This document shows, in pieces, positions 1-8,562 of a DNA stretch of 31,986 nt (the stretch's first letter is position 1; each line of letters opens with the position of its first letter). The position numbers and the translations under genes are program-made. Source of the stretch: JBMYQA01 sp049600855 (GTDB taxonomy: Bacteria > Bacteroidota > Bacteroidia > Cytophagales > Flammeovirgaceae); assembly GCA_049600855.1 (NCBI GenBank), contig JBMYQA010000035.1, forward strand, positions 1 through 31,986. The letters are read 5' to 3'. The notes under the pieces were generated by a model. It ran no database searches. It saw nothing but the letters and a program-made list of their open reading frames with translations, and was not told the DNA's origin.

Positions 1-9
1 AAAAATGCT

Positions 10-62
10 TTGTCTGAAGCAAAACCAATCTACTTTAAACTACAAGTTTATACTTCAGACAA
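10..62. repeat. nested inverted repeat downstream of ftsH
   Basis: A perfect 10-bp inverted repeat (ttgtctgaag at 10-19, cttcagacaa at 53-62) encloses a second perfect hairpin (taaact aca agttta, 36-50). On the minus strand it lies about 120 bases past the ftsH stop and is followed by AGCATTTTT, so it could be a structured terminator or the 3' part of the next transcript. The window edge hides what lies beyond. Only the dyads are certain. Confidence 0.4.
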
Positions 63-117
63 CTTCACTAATTTGTAAACGCTATCACCTGCATCAGCCC
101 TTTTATTTTTATCAACA

Positions 118-149
118 AAAAATGCCACTTTTTTCAAAGCAGCATTTTT
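118..149 (-). terminator. ftsH: possible ftsH terminator
   Basis: Arms aaaaatgc (118-125) and gcattttt (142-149) form an AT-rich 8-bp stem with a 16-base loop, about 30 bases past the ftsH stop codon. On the minus strand the second arm continues into a T-run. The stem is weak and has few GC pairs, so this is tentative. Confidence 0.3.
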
Positions 150-179
150 AGTATAAATTTTATACGTTCTTAGCATTTA

Positions 180-2222
180 TCAATCTTCTACTTTTTCTTC
201 CTTCTCTTCGTCTTGCGATAAATCTACCTGTTCAGCAACTTCTTCTTTTTTCTCCGCCTCTTGATTTCCATTTGCAAACAGTTGGTAGTTTGTTGGCTTA
301 TTGAAAGGACGAGGGCCAATTAACCCTTCAAGGTCTTTTTGGAAAATCACCTCTTTCTCAAGTAATGCTTGAGCCAACACCTCTAATTCCTCTCGTTTAT
401 CTTGCAGCAAAGCGACTGTACGTTGGTAAGCTTTTTCTACTAAGTTTCTTACCTCCTGATCAATCTTTTCAGCAGTTGCATCAGAATAGGGCTTATCAAA
501 TGAGTATTCATTACGCTGCGGATCGTAGAAAGAAATGTTACCAATCTTTTTATTCATACCGTAGATGGTTACCATACTGTAAGCCATTTTAGTCGTTCTT
601 TCCAAATCGCTCAAGGCACCTGTAGACACTTTTCCAAAGATGATTTCTTCTGCTGCACGCCCGCCAAAAGCCATGCACATTTCATCAATCATTTGCTCTG
701 TAGTGTATAAAAACTGCTCATTTGGCAAATACTGTGCATAACCTAAAGCAGCCACACCTCTAGGCACAATACTTACCTTCACCAAAGGATCAGCATGCTC
801 CAAAAACCAGCCTGCAATGGCATGTCCTGCTTCATGGTAAGCTACAATTTTCTTTTCGTCAGGAGAAATGATTTTATTTTTCTTCTCTAAACCACCAATT
901 ACCCGATCAATTGCTGCTTCAAAATCTTTCATATCCACCGCCTTCTTGTTTCTACGTGCAGCAATTAAAGCGGCTTCATTACAAACGTTGGCGATTTCGG
1001 CACCTGCAAAACCTGGCGTTCTGGCAGCTAAATCTTTTGGATTGATATCATCGGCCAATTTTAATGGTTCCAAATGCACTTTAAAAATACGCTCACGACC
1101 AGCAATATCAGGTTTATCGATACTGATTTGACGGTCAAAACGACCTGGACGAAGCAAAGCACTGTCGAGTACATCTGGACGGTTCGTTGCCGCCATAATG
1201 ATTACCCCTGAATCTGTAGAAAATCCATCCATCTCTACCAAAAGGGAGTTCAACGTATTTTCACGTTCGTCATTGGCACCAGGCATCGCACCACGTCCCC
1301 TCGAACGTCCGATTGCATCAATCTCATCAATAAAGATGATACAAGGCGCTTTTTCCTTTGCCTGTTTAAACAAATCGCGTACACGTGCTGCTCCAACCCC
1401 AACAAACATTTCTACAAAGTCGGATCCTGAGAGGCTAAAGAAAGGCACACCAGATTCACCAGCTACGGCTTTTGCCATCAAGGTTTTACCCGTTCCAGGA
1501 GGGCCTACCAATAGAACACCTTTAGGAATCTTACCACCTAAGCTCGTATATTTTGAAGGATTTTTGAGGAACTGCACCACTTCCTCTACTTCTTCTTTTG
1601 CCTCTTCTAAACCAGCCACATCATTAAATGTAACTTTAATTTTATTTTCAGCATCAAATAAAGCTGCCCTTGATTTTCCAATATTGAAAATCTGTCCTCC
1701 AGCACCGCCAGAAGTCATTCTTCTCATTAGAAACCAGAAGCCAAAAATGAGCAAGAAGAAAAAGCCTAAATTAAAGAACCATGCGGTAAAGTCTTGTCGT
1801 TCTTTAATGCCATACTCTACGCCTTTATTTTCTTTACGCAGTGCTGCATTTTTCTTTCTAAACTCTTTATCGAATTCATTTGCTTCAGCTACACGAAAGA
1901 AATAATGAGGGCCTGTAATTGCCGAAAAGGAGCGTTGCTTAATTTTTTTATGCTCTTCTTGTTCTAGTGCTGCGTCAGTTAGCGTTACCTCAACTTGGTT
2001 TTCATTTCTGATGAGGGATACTTCACGCACGAAGCCTTCACTTAAAATTTTGTCAAATTCGCTTTGGCCAATTTCAAGTGTTGCATTGCTTTTGTTGAAA
2101 TAGGTCAATCCTATGATAACCAGCACTAATACAGCGAGCAACCATATTTGATAGTTGCCCCGTGGGCCTTTGCTCAAAGGGTTCTTATCGTTATTCATAT
2201 TCGGGTTTTGGTTCTCTGCCAT
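180..2222 (-). CDS. ftsH: ATP-dependent zinc metalloprotease FtsH
   Basis: Membrane-anchored AAA+ protease that degrades misfolded membrane proteins and short-lived cytosolic regulators. It is 680 aa, a normal length. Two N-terminal membrane segments (about 25-42 and 149-166) flank a periplasmic domain. The AAA module has Walker A GPPGTGKT (240-247), Walker B IIFIDEID (295-302) and a second region of homology ending in LLRPGRFDR (357-364). The zinc site is HEAGH (463-467), with the third ligand probably Asp539 in GALSDLERTT. The C-terminus is acidic and low in complexity (EEKEEKVED), as is common in Bacteroidetes FtsH. It lies 87 bp downstream of rsfS on the same strand, so the two are probably cotranscribed. 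Start is the ATG giving MAENQN. The identification is secure. Confidence 0.97.
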   Translation of the reverse strand: MAENQNPNMNNDKNPLSKGPRGNYQIWLLAVLVLVIIGLTYFNKSNATLEIGQSEFDKILSEGFVREVSLIRNENQVEVTLTDAALEQEEHKKIKQRSFSAITGPHYFFRVAEANEFDKEFRKKNAALRKENKGVEYGIKERQDFTAWFFNLGFFFLLIFGFWFLMRRMTSGGAGGQIFNIGKSRAALFDAENKIKVTFNDVAGLEEAKEEVEEVVQFLKNPSKYTSLGGKIPKGVLLVGPPGTGKTLMAKAVAGESGVPFFSLSGSDFVEMFVGVGAARVRDLFKQAKEKAPCIIFIDEIDAIGRSRGRGAMPGANDERENTLNSLLVEMDGFSTDSGVIIMAATNRPDVLDSALLRPGRFDRQISIDKPDIAGRERIFKVHLEPLKLADDINPKDLAARTPGFAGAEIANVCNEAALIAARRNKKAVDMKDFEAAIDRVIGGLEKKNKIISPDEKKIVAYHEAGHAIAGWFLEHADPLVKVSIVPRGVAALGYAQYLPNEQFLYTTEQMIDEMCMAFGGRAAEEIIFGKVSTGALSDLERTTKMAYSMVTIYGMNKKIGNISFYDPQRNEYSFDKPYSDATAEKIDQEVRNLVEKAYQRTVALLQDKREELEVLAQALLEKEVIFQKDLEGLIGPRPFNKPTNYQLFANGNQEAEKKEEVAEQVDLSQDEEKEEKVED

Positions 2223-2309
2223 CAGTAAATCAATTTTCTATAAACCGCACTATTTCTAGTACCTACATGATAAGGTAACACGTTTTGAATTAAATTGTTA
2301 ATGGGAATG

Positions 2310-2678
2310 TTATTCAAATTCCTTAATAATTGCATCTCCCCACAACTCTTCTAAACCATAAAACTCACGTTTTTTCTTTTGGAAAATATGTACCACTACA
2401 TTCACATAATCCATCAAAATCCATTCTTTATTTTGGGTACCCTCCACTTTCCAAGGATTTTCCCCAAACTTCTTGAAGATGAACTCATCCACAGAATCTT
2501 TAATGGCTTCTACTTGAGTATCGGAATTACCTGAACATATTACAAAATAATCGGCAATGGAGTTCTTTATTTCCCTTAAATCCATCAATCGAATGTCTAC
2601 GGCCTTCTTCTCCTGCATTCCTTCTACTGCTGCCATGGCCAACGCTGAGGATATTACTACTTCTGTCTCTTTAACCAT
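2310..2678 (-). CDS. rsfS: ribosome silencing factor RsfS (Iojap/YbeB family)
   Basis: Small protein (122 aa, usual size) that binds uL14 of the 50S subunit and blocks subunit joining when nutrients are scarce. The family signature is clear: DYFVICSGNSDTQVEAI (43-59) in the central fold, then WILMDYVNVVVHIF (86-99) and the C-terminal FYGLEELWGDA (106-116). Start is the ATG giving MVKETEVV. It is the upstream gene of a likely rsfS-ftsH operon and is divergent from the biotin ligase gene, a gene order I recognise from other Bacteroidetes. Confidence 0.94.
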   Translation of the reverse strand: MVKETEVVISSALAMAAVEGMQEKKAVDIRLMDLREIKNSIADYFVICSGNSDTQVEAIKDSVDEFIFKKFGENPWKVEGTQNKEWILMDYVNVVVHIFQKKKREFYGLEELWGDAIIKEFE

Positions 2679-2826
2679 ATGTTCGTTTTAGGGTTTAGTG
2701 AAGTACCATAAAAGTACTTGATATGTGGCAAGTTTTAATTTAATGTAACGCGTTTGTTTATTATTCTCTCAATTTTTCCTAGAATTGTTGTCCCGTCTTC
2801 GTATAAAACGGTAAACAAACATTACA

Positions 2827-2834
2827 CAAAACTA
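2827..2834 (-). promoter_or_regulatory. candidate -7 box for rsfS-ftsH
   Basis: CAAAACTA on the plus strand reads TAGTTTTG on the minus strand, an exact match to the Bacteroidetes -7 consensus TAnnTTTG. It lies about 150 bases upstream of the rsfS start. No convincing -33 TTTG is visible. The box overlaps the region just before the divergent birA start. Confidence 0.35.
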
Positions 2835-2842
2835 GCAAATCA

Positions 2843-3613
2843 TTGTATAAAACATTCAAGGATACTGTTTTTGTAGGTAAAAAAATAATTTATCTGCCAA
2901 CTTGTCAGTCTACCAATGACATTGCTACCGAGAAAATTCAACTTGGAGAAGCAGTAGACGGCCTACTGATTGTCACTTCAAAGCAAACGGCTGGAAGAGG
3001 ACAACGAGGTAATTCTTGGGAAACCTTACCCGATCAAAACCTTACTTTTTCACTCATCTTACAACCCTCTTTTTTGCTCGCTCATGAGCAATTCCAACTC
3101 AATATGGCGATTTCACTGGGAATATACGATTTTCTAGCTGATTTTGGGCTTGCTGAACTCTTCATTAAATGGCCGAATGACATTTATTGCCAAGGAAAAA
3201 AAATGGGCGGCATCTTAATCGAAAACTTTTTGAAAGGGAATCGGATTGGAAACAGTATTGTTGGAATCGGTTTAAACATCAACCAACAGGAATTTGCTTA
3301 TCCTCAAGCGGTATCATTAGCGCAATTAACTCATACGACTTATGTATTGCCCACTTTGTTAGAAATTCTTGCCTCAAAGATCGAAGCGCGTTACCTGAAC
3401 CTACGCAATCAAGGAAGTAATTTGCTTAAGCAGCACTACCTCAAACAGCTGTATTGGTGTCAGGAAGAACATACCTTTCAAGATATGCGTGAAGCACATA
3501 AGCCATTGTTTAAAGGACAAATTCTGGGAATCAATCCTCACGGGCAACTCGTAGTAGAAAAAGATCAGCGACTTGCTTATTTTAGTTTTCAGGAAATCAA
3601 ATTTATTGAATAA
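2843..3613 (+). CDS. birA: biotin--[acetyl-CoA-carboxylase] ligase
   Basis: Activates biotin as biotinyl-AMP and transfers it to the biotin carboxyl carrier protein. The 256-aa protein has the catalytic fold with STND (23-26), GRGQRG (51-56) that binds biotinyl-AMP, KWPND (109-113) and MGGILIE (121-127), then a short C-terminal SH3-like part. There is no N-terminal helix-turn-helix, so this is a monofunctional class I ligase and not a repressor. Upstream in frame there is a stop and no ATG, so initiation is at TTG (2843), giving MYKTFKDTVFVGKKIIYLP. It is divergent from rsfS-ftsH. Confidence 0.92.
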   Translation: MYKTFKDTVFVGKKIIYLPTCQSTNDIATEKIQLGEAVDGLLIVTSKQTAGRGQRGNSWETLPDQNLTFSLILQPSFLLAHEQFQLNMAISLGIYDFLADFGLAELFIKWPNDIYCQGKKMGGILIENFLKGNRIGNSIVGIGLNINQQEFAYPQAVSLAQLTHTTYVLPTLLEILASKIEARYLNLRNQGSNLLKQHYLKQLYWCQEEHTFQDMREAHKPLFKGQILGINPHGQLVVEKDQRLAYFSFQEIKFIE

Positions 3614-3674
3614 ACCTTGCTCATATAAAATGCTGTTGCCGAACTTTGCCTTCCAAATTTAGAATGAAGCGATT

Positions 3675-5303
3675 TTGCGGAAAATTATCCAATCATATTT
3701 TAATACATGGCAACTGCTATTTCTCGGGATCTTCCTCTCATTGATCTTTCCCATTGGTTACATTTTGGGTCATTTAGCTGAACCAAGTAGTGAAAGCTGG
3801 CACCACATTGTAGATCACTTATTGGCAGACTATGCCCTTAATTCCTTTTTATTAGTTATTGCGGTTTCCTTGCTCTCTTTTTTGTTTGGAGTTCCAGCAG
3901 CCTGGTTTGTGTCTACCTGTAACTTCCCTTTACGCAAACAGTTCGAATGGGCCTTAATGATGCCATTAGCCATTCCTAGTTACATCATTGCATTTACTTA
4001 TGCAGACATGTGTAGTTATACAGGTTCCATTCAGAAGTTTTACGGTATGCTTACGGGAGGGCAGTCCTTGCCTTTCGATATTATGAATATGCCAGGCGTG
4101 GCACTTATGATGGCTTCAGTACTTTTTCCATATACGTATATCATTTCAAGAACTTCTTTTCTTACACAATCCCAATCACTGATTGAAGCCTCTCGGCTCA
4201 TGGGGAAATCCAATTTCAGTACCTTCATCAAAATTGTGCTGCCACTTGCTCGACCAGCCATATTTGGCAGTTTATTCCTCATTATGATGGAAGTGCTAAA
4301 CGAATATGGAGCCATGAAGTTTTATGGGGTTTCGACTTTCACAACGGGCATTTTTAGGGCTTGGTTTTCTTTGGGTGACCCAAATGCGGCTATTCGCCTA
4401 GCGGCATGCCTTTTATTATTTGTATTGGCAATTATCTTATTGGAAAAATGGCAACGAGGCCAAGCTAGCTTCACAGAAAACAGCAAGTCTGCCCGCCCAT
4501 TGCAACGCATTCCATTAAAAGGCGCAGCAAATGCACTCGCTTTTTTCAGTTGTTTCATTCCTTTAGCAATCGGATTTTTAATTCCAGTTGCTCAATTGAT
4601 AGTTTGGGTCACTCAAACGGCCACTCAGGTAATTGATGCCCAGTTTTGGATCTTCGTTTGGAACAGCGTTAAAGTAGCTTCACTAGCTGCCATCGTGGTG
4701 GTGGTGGTCGCCATTATACTCACCTATGCCGTTCGGTTAAATGCGACTCGCTGGATGCGTTATCTTTCCAAAGTTGCCGTTTTAGGTTATGCCATTCCAG
4801 GAGCCGTTATTGCCGTAGGCATACTTGCCTCCTTTATTGGTTTTGACCAGCTACTAAATGATTGGGCCGAAGCTTATTTCAACACTTCATTTGGCTTGAT
4901 TTTTAGCAGTTCCCTGCCCGCATTGGTGTTTGCTTACCTCATCCGCTTTTTAGCAGTGGCATTTAATCCCATCGAATCGGGGTTTGAGAAAGTTGCCAGT
5001 CATTTAGATGAAGCCTCTCGTTCTTTAGGTGCGAGTCCACTCAAAACCTTGTTCAACATCAATATTCCTATTTTAAAAACAACGCTTTTGAGTGCGGCCA
5101 TTATGGTGTTTGTAGAAGTCATGAAAGAATTGCCCCTGACCTTAATCTTACGTCCATTCAACTTTGATACCCTAGCCACTAAAGCTTATGAAATGGCTAG
5201 TGATGAACTGATTAGAGAGGCCGCAAACGCCTCATTAATTATCATTTTAATTGGAATGATTCCTGTCATTATGCTGGTGCGATTGATGGGGAAATCGACC
5301 TGA
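3675..5303 (+). CDS. Fe(3+)-type ABC transporter permease (FbpB/SfuB-like, fused two-domain)
   Basis: Inner-membrane permease, 542 aa, with about 12 hydrophobic segments in two homologous halves. Each half has a cytoplasmic EAA loop that docks the ATPase: EASRLMGKSNFSTFIKIVLP (171-190) and EASRSLGASPLKTLFNINIP (446-465). The second half continues with EVMKELPLTLILRPFNFDTLA, typical of ferric-iron permeases of the FbpB family; thiamine (ThiP) or other small-anion specificity cannot be excluded. No binding protein or ATPase gene is adjacent. The open frame only allows a TTG start (3675), but an out-of-frame ATG at 3664 would read MKRFLRKIIQ if one T were added in the TTTT at 3673-3676. The N-terminus is therefore uncertain by about four residues. 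Confidence 0.88.
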   Translation: MRKIIQSYFNTWQLLFLGIFLSLIFPIGYILGHLAEPSSESWHHIVDHLLADYALNSFLLVIAVSLLSFLFGVPAAWFVSTCNFPLRKQFEWALMMPLAIPSYIIAFTYADMCSYTGSIQKFYGMLTGGQSLPFDIMNMPGVALMMASVLFPYTYIISRTSFLTQSQSLIEASRLMGKSNFSTFIKIVLPLARPAIFGSLFLIMMEVLNEYGAMKFYGVSTFTTGIFRAWFSLGDPNAAIRLAACLLLFVLAIILLEKWQRGQASFTENSKSARPLQRIPLKGAANALAFFSCFIPLAIGFLIPVAQLIVWVTQTATQVIDAQFWIFVWNSVKVASLAAIVVVVVAIILTYAVRLNATRWMRYLSKVAVLGYAIPGAVIAVGILASFIGFDQLLNDWAEAYFNTSFGLIFSSSLPALVFAYLIRFLAVAFNPIESGFEKVASHLDEASRSLGASPLKTLFNINIPILKTTLLSAAIMVFVEVMKELPLTLILRPFNFDTLATKAYEMASDELIREAANASLIIILIGMIPVIMLVRLMGKST

Positions 5304-5308
5304 TAAAA

Positions 5309-5335
5309 AAAGGCAAGCCTTTACGACTTGCCTTT
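5309..5335. terminator. bidirectional terminator between permease and rny
   Basis: The 9-bp stem aaaggcaag/cttgccttt (5309-5317 and 5327-5335) has a 9-base loop. The minus-strand product ends in a run of six or more Ts, making it a good intrinsic terminator for rny. The plus-strand tail is weaker. It lies 6 bases past the permease stop and 20 bases past the rny stop. Confidence 0.8.
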
Positions 5336-5355
5336 CTGTGAATATGCTTTTCAGT

Positions 5356-6963
5356 TTATTTTGCATAATGCACTGCGCGCATTTCTCGAATCACCGTGAC
5401 TTTGATCTGCCCAGGATATTGCATATCATTCTCAATTTTTTGAGAGATATCAAATGACAGCTGACTGGCAATTTTATCATTCACATTTTCGGCATCTACC
5501 ATCACTCGCAATTCACGTCCTGCTTGCATGGCGAAACACTTTTTCACGCCTTTAAATGATAAAGCCAACTCTTCTAAGTCATTTAATCGCTTGATGTACG
5601 ACTCCATCATTTCCCTTCTTGCGCCAGGTCGAGAGCCAGAAATGGCATCACAAGCTTGAATAATTGGGGAAATGAGTGCATTCATTTCAATCTCATCGTG
5701 GTGTGCGCCAATGGCATTACACACATCTGGATGTTCGCCGTATTTTTTGGCGAGCTCCATCCCAATAATCGCGTGCGGCTTATCGGGTTCTTCGTGCCAC
5801 ACTTTACCAATATCGTGCAATAAGCCTGCACGCTTGGCTTGTTTAGACTTTAAGCCAAGTTCAGAAGCTAAAGAAGCTGATAAGTTTGCCACCTCACGAG
5901 AGTGCTGCAATAAATTTTGGCCGTAAGACGATCGGAAACGCATTCTACCCACCATTTTGACTAACTCAGGATGCAAACCATGAATGCCTAAATCAATGAC
6001 TGTACGTTCTCCAATTTCCACAATTTCTTCTTCAATGTGCTTGGTGGTTTTGGACACGACCTCTTCAATACGCGCAGGGTGAATTCGGCCATCAGCCACT
6101 AATTTATGCAAGGATAATCGTGCAATTTCCCTTCTAACTGGATCAAAGCCTGAGATTACGATGGCTTCAGGGGTATCATCCACAATGATTTCTACGCCAG
6201 TTGCCGATTCTAAAGCTCGAATATTACGGCCTTCTCGACCAATAATTTTACCCTTAATGTTATCAGATTCTAGGTTGAATACAGAAACACAGTTTTCGAT
6301 GGCATGTTCCGCAGCCGTACGTTGAATGGTGGTAATGATGAGTTTTTTCGCCTCTTTTGCCGCAGTCATTTTAGCCTCATCCATAATTTGCTTGATATGA
6401 AATGATGCCTTTGTTTTTGCTTCTGCTTTTAACGCATCAATGAGTTGTTCACGGGCTTCATCGGCTTGTAAGTTGGCAATTTTTTCCAATTTATTCACCT
6501 GATCTTGGCGCATCTGCTCTGCCTCATCAATCTTCTTGCTCAACACATTCATTTGCTTTTCGCGCTCCGATTTCAATGAATCCAGCTCCTTATTCTTATT
6601 TTTTGTTTGCTCTGCTGCTTTGGCGAGTTCAGCTTCTTTTTGCTTGATTCGATTTTCACTTTGCTTTAACCGACTTTCTAATTGCTTGAGCTTATTTTCT
6701 GTATTGTTTAAATGATTTCTTTTCTTGTTCGCTTCTCGGTCAAAGCCTTCTTTCATTTTTAAATACTTCTCCTTGGCTTCCAACAATTTTTGGTCTTTCA
6801 GACCTTTAGCCTCTACTTCTGCCTCTTTAATGAGCATTGCTGCTTTATTTTGAGCATCAATCTCTGCTTGCTTAAACATTTTTATCAATAAAAAACGTCC
6901 AATGACTATCCCTACAGCCAATGCTATAGTACCCGTAAGTATTGTAACTATATACTCGTTCAT
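5356..6963 (-). CDS. rny: ribonuclease Y
   Basis: Membrane-anchored endoribonuclease that initiates mRNA turnover. The 535-aa protein has an N-terminal transmembrane helix (about 5-26), a long charged coiled coil (30-210), a KH RNA-binding domain with the GREGRNIRALE loop (242-252), and an HD phosphohydrolase domain with metal-binding His-Asp at 383-384 (LLHDIGK) and GAHHDEIE (419-426). The C-terminal VMVDAENVNDKIA region is typical. Start is the ATG giving MNEYIVT. It is the last gene of the coiled-coil/zapA/rny cluster, after a 213-base spacer, and is followed by a strong terminator. Confidence 0.96.
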   Translation of the reverse strand: MNEYIVTILTGTIALAVGIVIGRFLLIKMFKQAEIDAQNKAAMLIKEAEVEAKGLKDQKLLEAKEKYLKMKEGFDREANKKRNHLNNTENKLKQLESRLKQSENRIKQKEAELAKAAEQTKNKNKELDSLKSEREKQMNVLSKKIDEAEQMRQDQVNKLEKIANLQADEAREQLIDALKAEAKTKASFHIKQIMDEAKMTAAKEAKKLIITTIQRTAAEHAIENCVSVFNLESDNIKGKIIGREGRNIRALESATGVEIIVDDTPEAIVISGFDPVRREIARLSLHKLVADGRIHPARIEEVVSKTTKHIEEEIVEIGERTVIDLGIHGLHPELVKMVGRMRFRSSYGQNLLQHSREVANLSASLASELGLKSKQAKRAGLLHDIGKVWHEEPDKPHAIIGMELAKKYGEHPDVCNAIGAHHDEIEMNALISPIIQACDAISGSRPGARREMMESYIKRLNDLEELALSFKGVKKCFAMQAGRELRVMVDAENVNDKIASQLSFDISQKIENDMQYPGQIKVTVIREMRAVHYAK

Positions 6964-7176
6964 CTTCTTATTGGTTTTAATAATGCAATTTGTACGTTAG
7001 CCTGAAAGATGAAGCGTTTCACCTTAATACAAACTGCCATTTACTCATTTATAATTAGGTGGGAATGGGCAGTAGAAATCCAACTGATGAAGTGACTAAT
7101 AAAGACACACGATGAGTAATTATTTTGATCACCTATAGGAAAAGATTATCAGAAAAGAGAGAAGTTTTAGAAAGAA
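6964..7176 (-). other. zapA-rny spacer with RNA-like fold
   Basis: This 213-base spacer holds no gene. On the minus strand, arms at 7064-7073 and 7033-7042 (actgcc...ggcagt plus att/aat, one bulged C) form a hairpin. Outside it a large asymmetric bubble is closed by CACTT (about 7092-7096) pairing with AAGGTG (7018-7023), with one bulged base. In other bacteria 6S RNA is found next to zapA, so an RNA or a structured rny leader is possible. I found no TAnnTTTG box here, so independent transcription is unproven. Confidence 0.25.
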
Positions 7177-7455
7177 TTAAGGGTTGACCTGATTGAGTAA
7201 ATCTTCTATTTGTTTGATTTGCTCTACATGTTCTAGCTGTTCTTCCTCATATTTCAAGTTTTGCACCATTGTATCAAAGGCAACCATAGCCAGCAGGTCT
7301 TGCTTGTCCCAAATACCTGATTTCTTTTGCATGGTTTTCGTTTTTTCATTAAGTGTTTTAGCAGCTCTACGCAATAAAGCCTCTTCTTCAGGCTTTATCT
7401 TCAACGTATATTCTTTCTCCGCAATCTTAATTCGGATTTGTTGGAGTCCACTCAT
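7177..7455 (-). CDS. zapA: cell division protein ZapA
   Basis: ZapA binds and crosslinks FtsZ filaments at the division ring. The 92-aa protein has the expected N-terminal globular part (IRIKIAEKEYTLKI, 7-20; EEALLRRAAKTLNEK, 24-38), then LLAMVAFDTMVQNLKYEEE (54-72) leading into the C-terminal coiled-coil dimerisation helix. Start is the ATG giving MSGLQQ. It follows the small coiled-coil gene by 58 bases, so the two are probably cotranscribed. Confidence 0.92.
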   Translation of the reverse strand: MSGLQQIRIKIAEKEYTLKIKPEEEALLRRAAKTLNEKTKTMQKKSGIWDKQDLLAMVAFDTMVQNLKYEEEQLEHVEQIKQIEDLLNQVNP

Positions 7456-7513
7456 AACATTATGCCTATTGGCGCTTAATCGTACTAAAACACAAACCTT
7501 GTTTATACCAACT

Positions 7514-7816
7514 TCACAACTCTTTATTCAAAAAACTGATGCAATGATCAATATCTTTAATATATATATCTATCCTTTCTTTCAAATCTTCTGGATTCTC
7601 ACTACCAAAAACCACAGAACTTACAATTTTACTAATTTCTTCTTGATATTGAAAATCTTTTAACTTAACCGCTTGCGACTCAATAACATCCTTCAATTCT
7701 TCATTCTCTTGACGCAATAATTTGAGTTCGTTTTGCATACGCACATACTGCTCCATTAGCGTAGTAAGCTTGGATGCTAATCCTTCAATATGTCGTGAAA
7801 GTAAATGATTCTCCAT
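7514..7816 (-). CDS. conserved small coiled-coil protein upstream of zapA
   Basis: Function unknown. The 100-aa cytosolic protein has no signal peptide or membrane segment. Its N-terminal half (about 8-55) is a predicted coiled coil (ASKLTTLMEQYVRMQNELKLLRQENEELKDVIESQ), followed by a charged, helical C-terminal half (DLKERIDIYIKDIDHCISFLNKEL). I recognise this position, immediately before zapA and rny, as recurring in Bacteroidetes. A ZapB-like or ZapA-partner role is therefore a reasonable guess from context and shape only. The open frame also allows a TTG one codon earlier (7819); ATG at 7816 is preferred. Confidence 0.75.
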   Translation of the reverse strand: MENHLLSRHIEGLASKLTTLMEQYVRMQNELKLLRQENEELKDVIESQAVKLKDFQYQEEISKIVSSVVFGSENPEDLKERIDIYIKDIDHCISFLNKEL

Positions 7817-7883
7817 CAATCAGATACACTTGTATAGTTAAATGTAGGAATTAAGTTTGAATGCTCCAATTAATTCCCTGCTG

Positions 7884-7891
7884 CAAAAGTA
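7884..7891 (-). promoter_or_regulatory. -7 box for the coiled-coil/zapA operon
   Basis: TACTTTTG on the minus strand is an exact TAnnTTTG match, followed by CAGC as is frequent in Bacteroidetes promoters. It lies 68 bases upstream of the ATG at 7816. The -33 element is not obvious. Confidence 0.5.
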
Positions 7892-8069
7892 ATTTTAAAA
7901 TCTTTACTCTATTCTGAATCCGTAAATTAATCTTTAAATAATTCAAAAATCAGCTTAATTTTAATCTAATCGTATTTCTTCTAGTGATAATAATAATGAA
8001 AATACGTCAGAAAAATATGTTAACCTTTTAAGCGCTCAGGCATTATATTATAGAATTAATCCTAATTTT

Positions 8070-8552
8070 ATGAAGCTAAAACTTATCTTCTTCACACTAT
8101 TGAGTGTGCTACTCTTTGAACAGGTACAGGCTCAACAACTCGAACGCGTGGTTATCAATTCCACAGGAGGCCAATTTTCATCTAGTAATCACTCCATAGA
8201 GAGTAATGTTGGAGAATTAGTTGGTATTACACTACAGAACAGTACCATTACACTAACACAAGGTTTTTTGCAACCTATTCTCCCAATCCCTACAAGTCTG
8301 GAAACCTTGCATCAAGAACTAGGTTTTTCTTACTATCCTAACCCCGCTTCTTATGCTTTTACATTAGAGTCTGAAGTACCACATAAAATCCAACAAGTGG
8401 TATTTTATGATATGGCGGGTAAACTAGCAAAACGCATTGAATTTGGTCAACAGCAACTCAATATTGAATCCTTACAATATGGGTTTTATTTAGTTCAAGC
8501 ACTAGATCGTCAAGGCTCACCAATTCATTCTTTTAAATTATTAAAACAATAA
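8070..8552 (+). CDS. T9SS type A sorting-domain protein
   Basis: Small exported protein (160 aa). A Sec signal peptide (about 1-21, ending VQAQQ) is followed by a short region with RVVINSTGGQ and SNVGELVGITLQNSTITLTQGFLQP (27-69), commonly seen before sorting domains. The C-terminal 75 residues form a type IX secretion signal: FSYYPNPAS (86-94), a central VVFYDMAGKL (110-119), and a terminal GFYLVQALD...SFKLLKQ. It should cross the outer membrane by T9SS and be surface-attached or released. It is mostly signal and sorting domain, with only about 60 residues of mature passenger. The next gene starts 10 bases downstream, suggesting one transcript. Passenger function unknown. Confidence 0.85.
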   Translation: MKLKLIFFTLLSVLLFEQVQAQQLERVVINSTGGQFSSSNHSIESNVGELVGITLQNSTITLTQGFLQPILPIPTSLETLHQELGFSYYPNPASYAFTLESEVPHKIQQVVFYDMAGKLAKRIEFGQQQLNIESLQYGFYLVQALDRQGSPIHSFKLLKQ

Positions 8553-8562
8553 CACACTGATT

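Noticed and set aside
1198..1905. 235-codon open frame on the plus strand opposite ftsH
   Set aside because: It lies wholly within ftsH on the other strand, is serine-, proline- and lysine-rich with no domain, and has no promoter.
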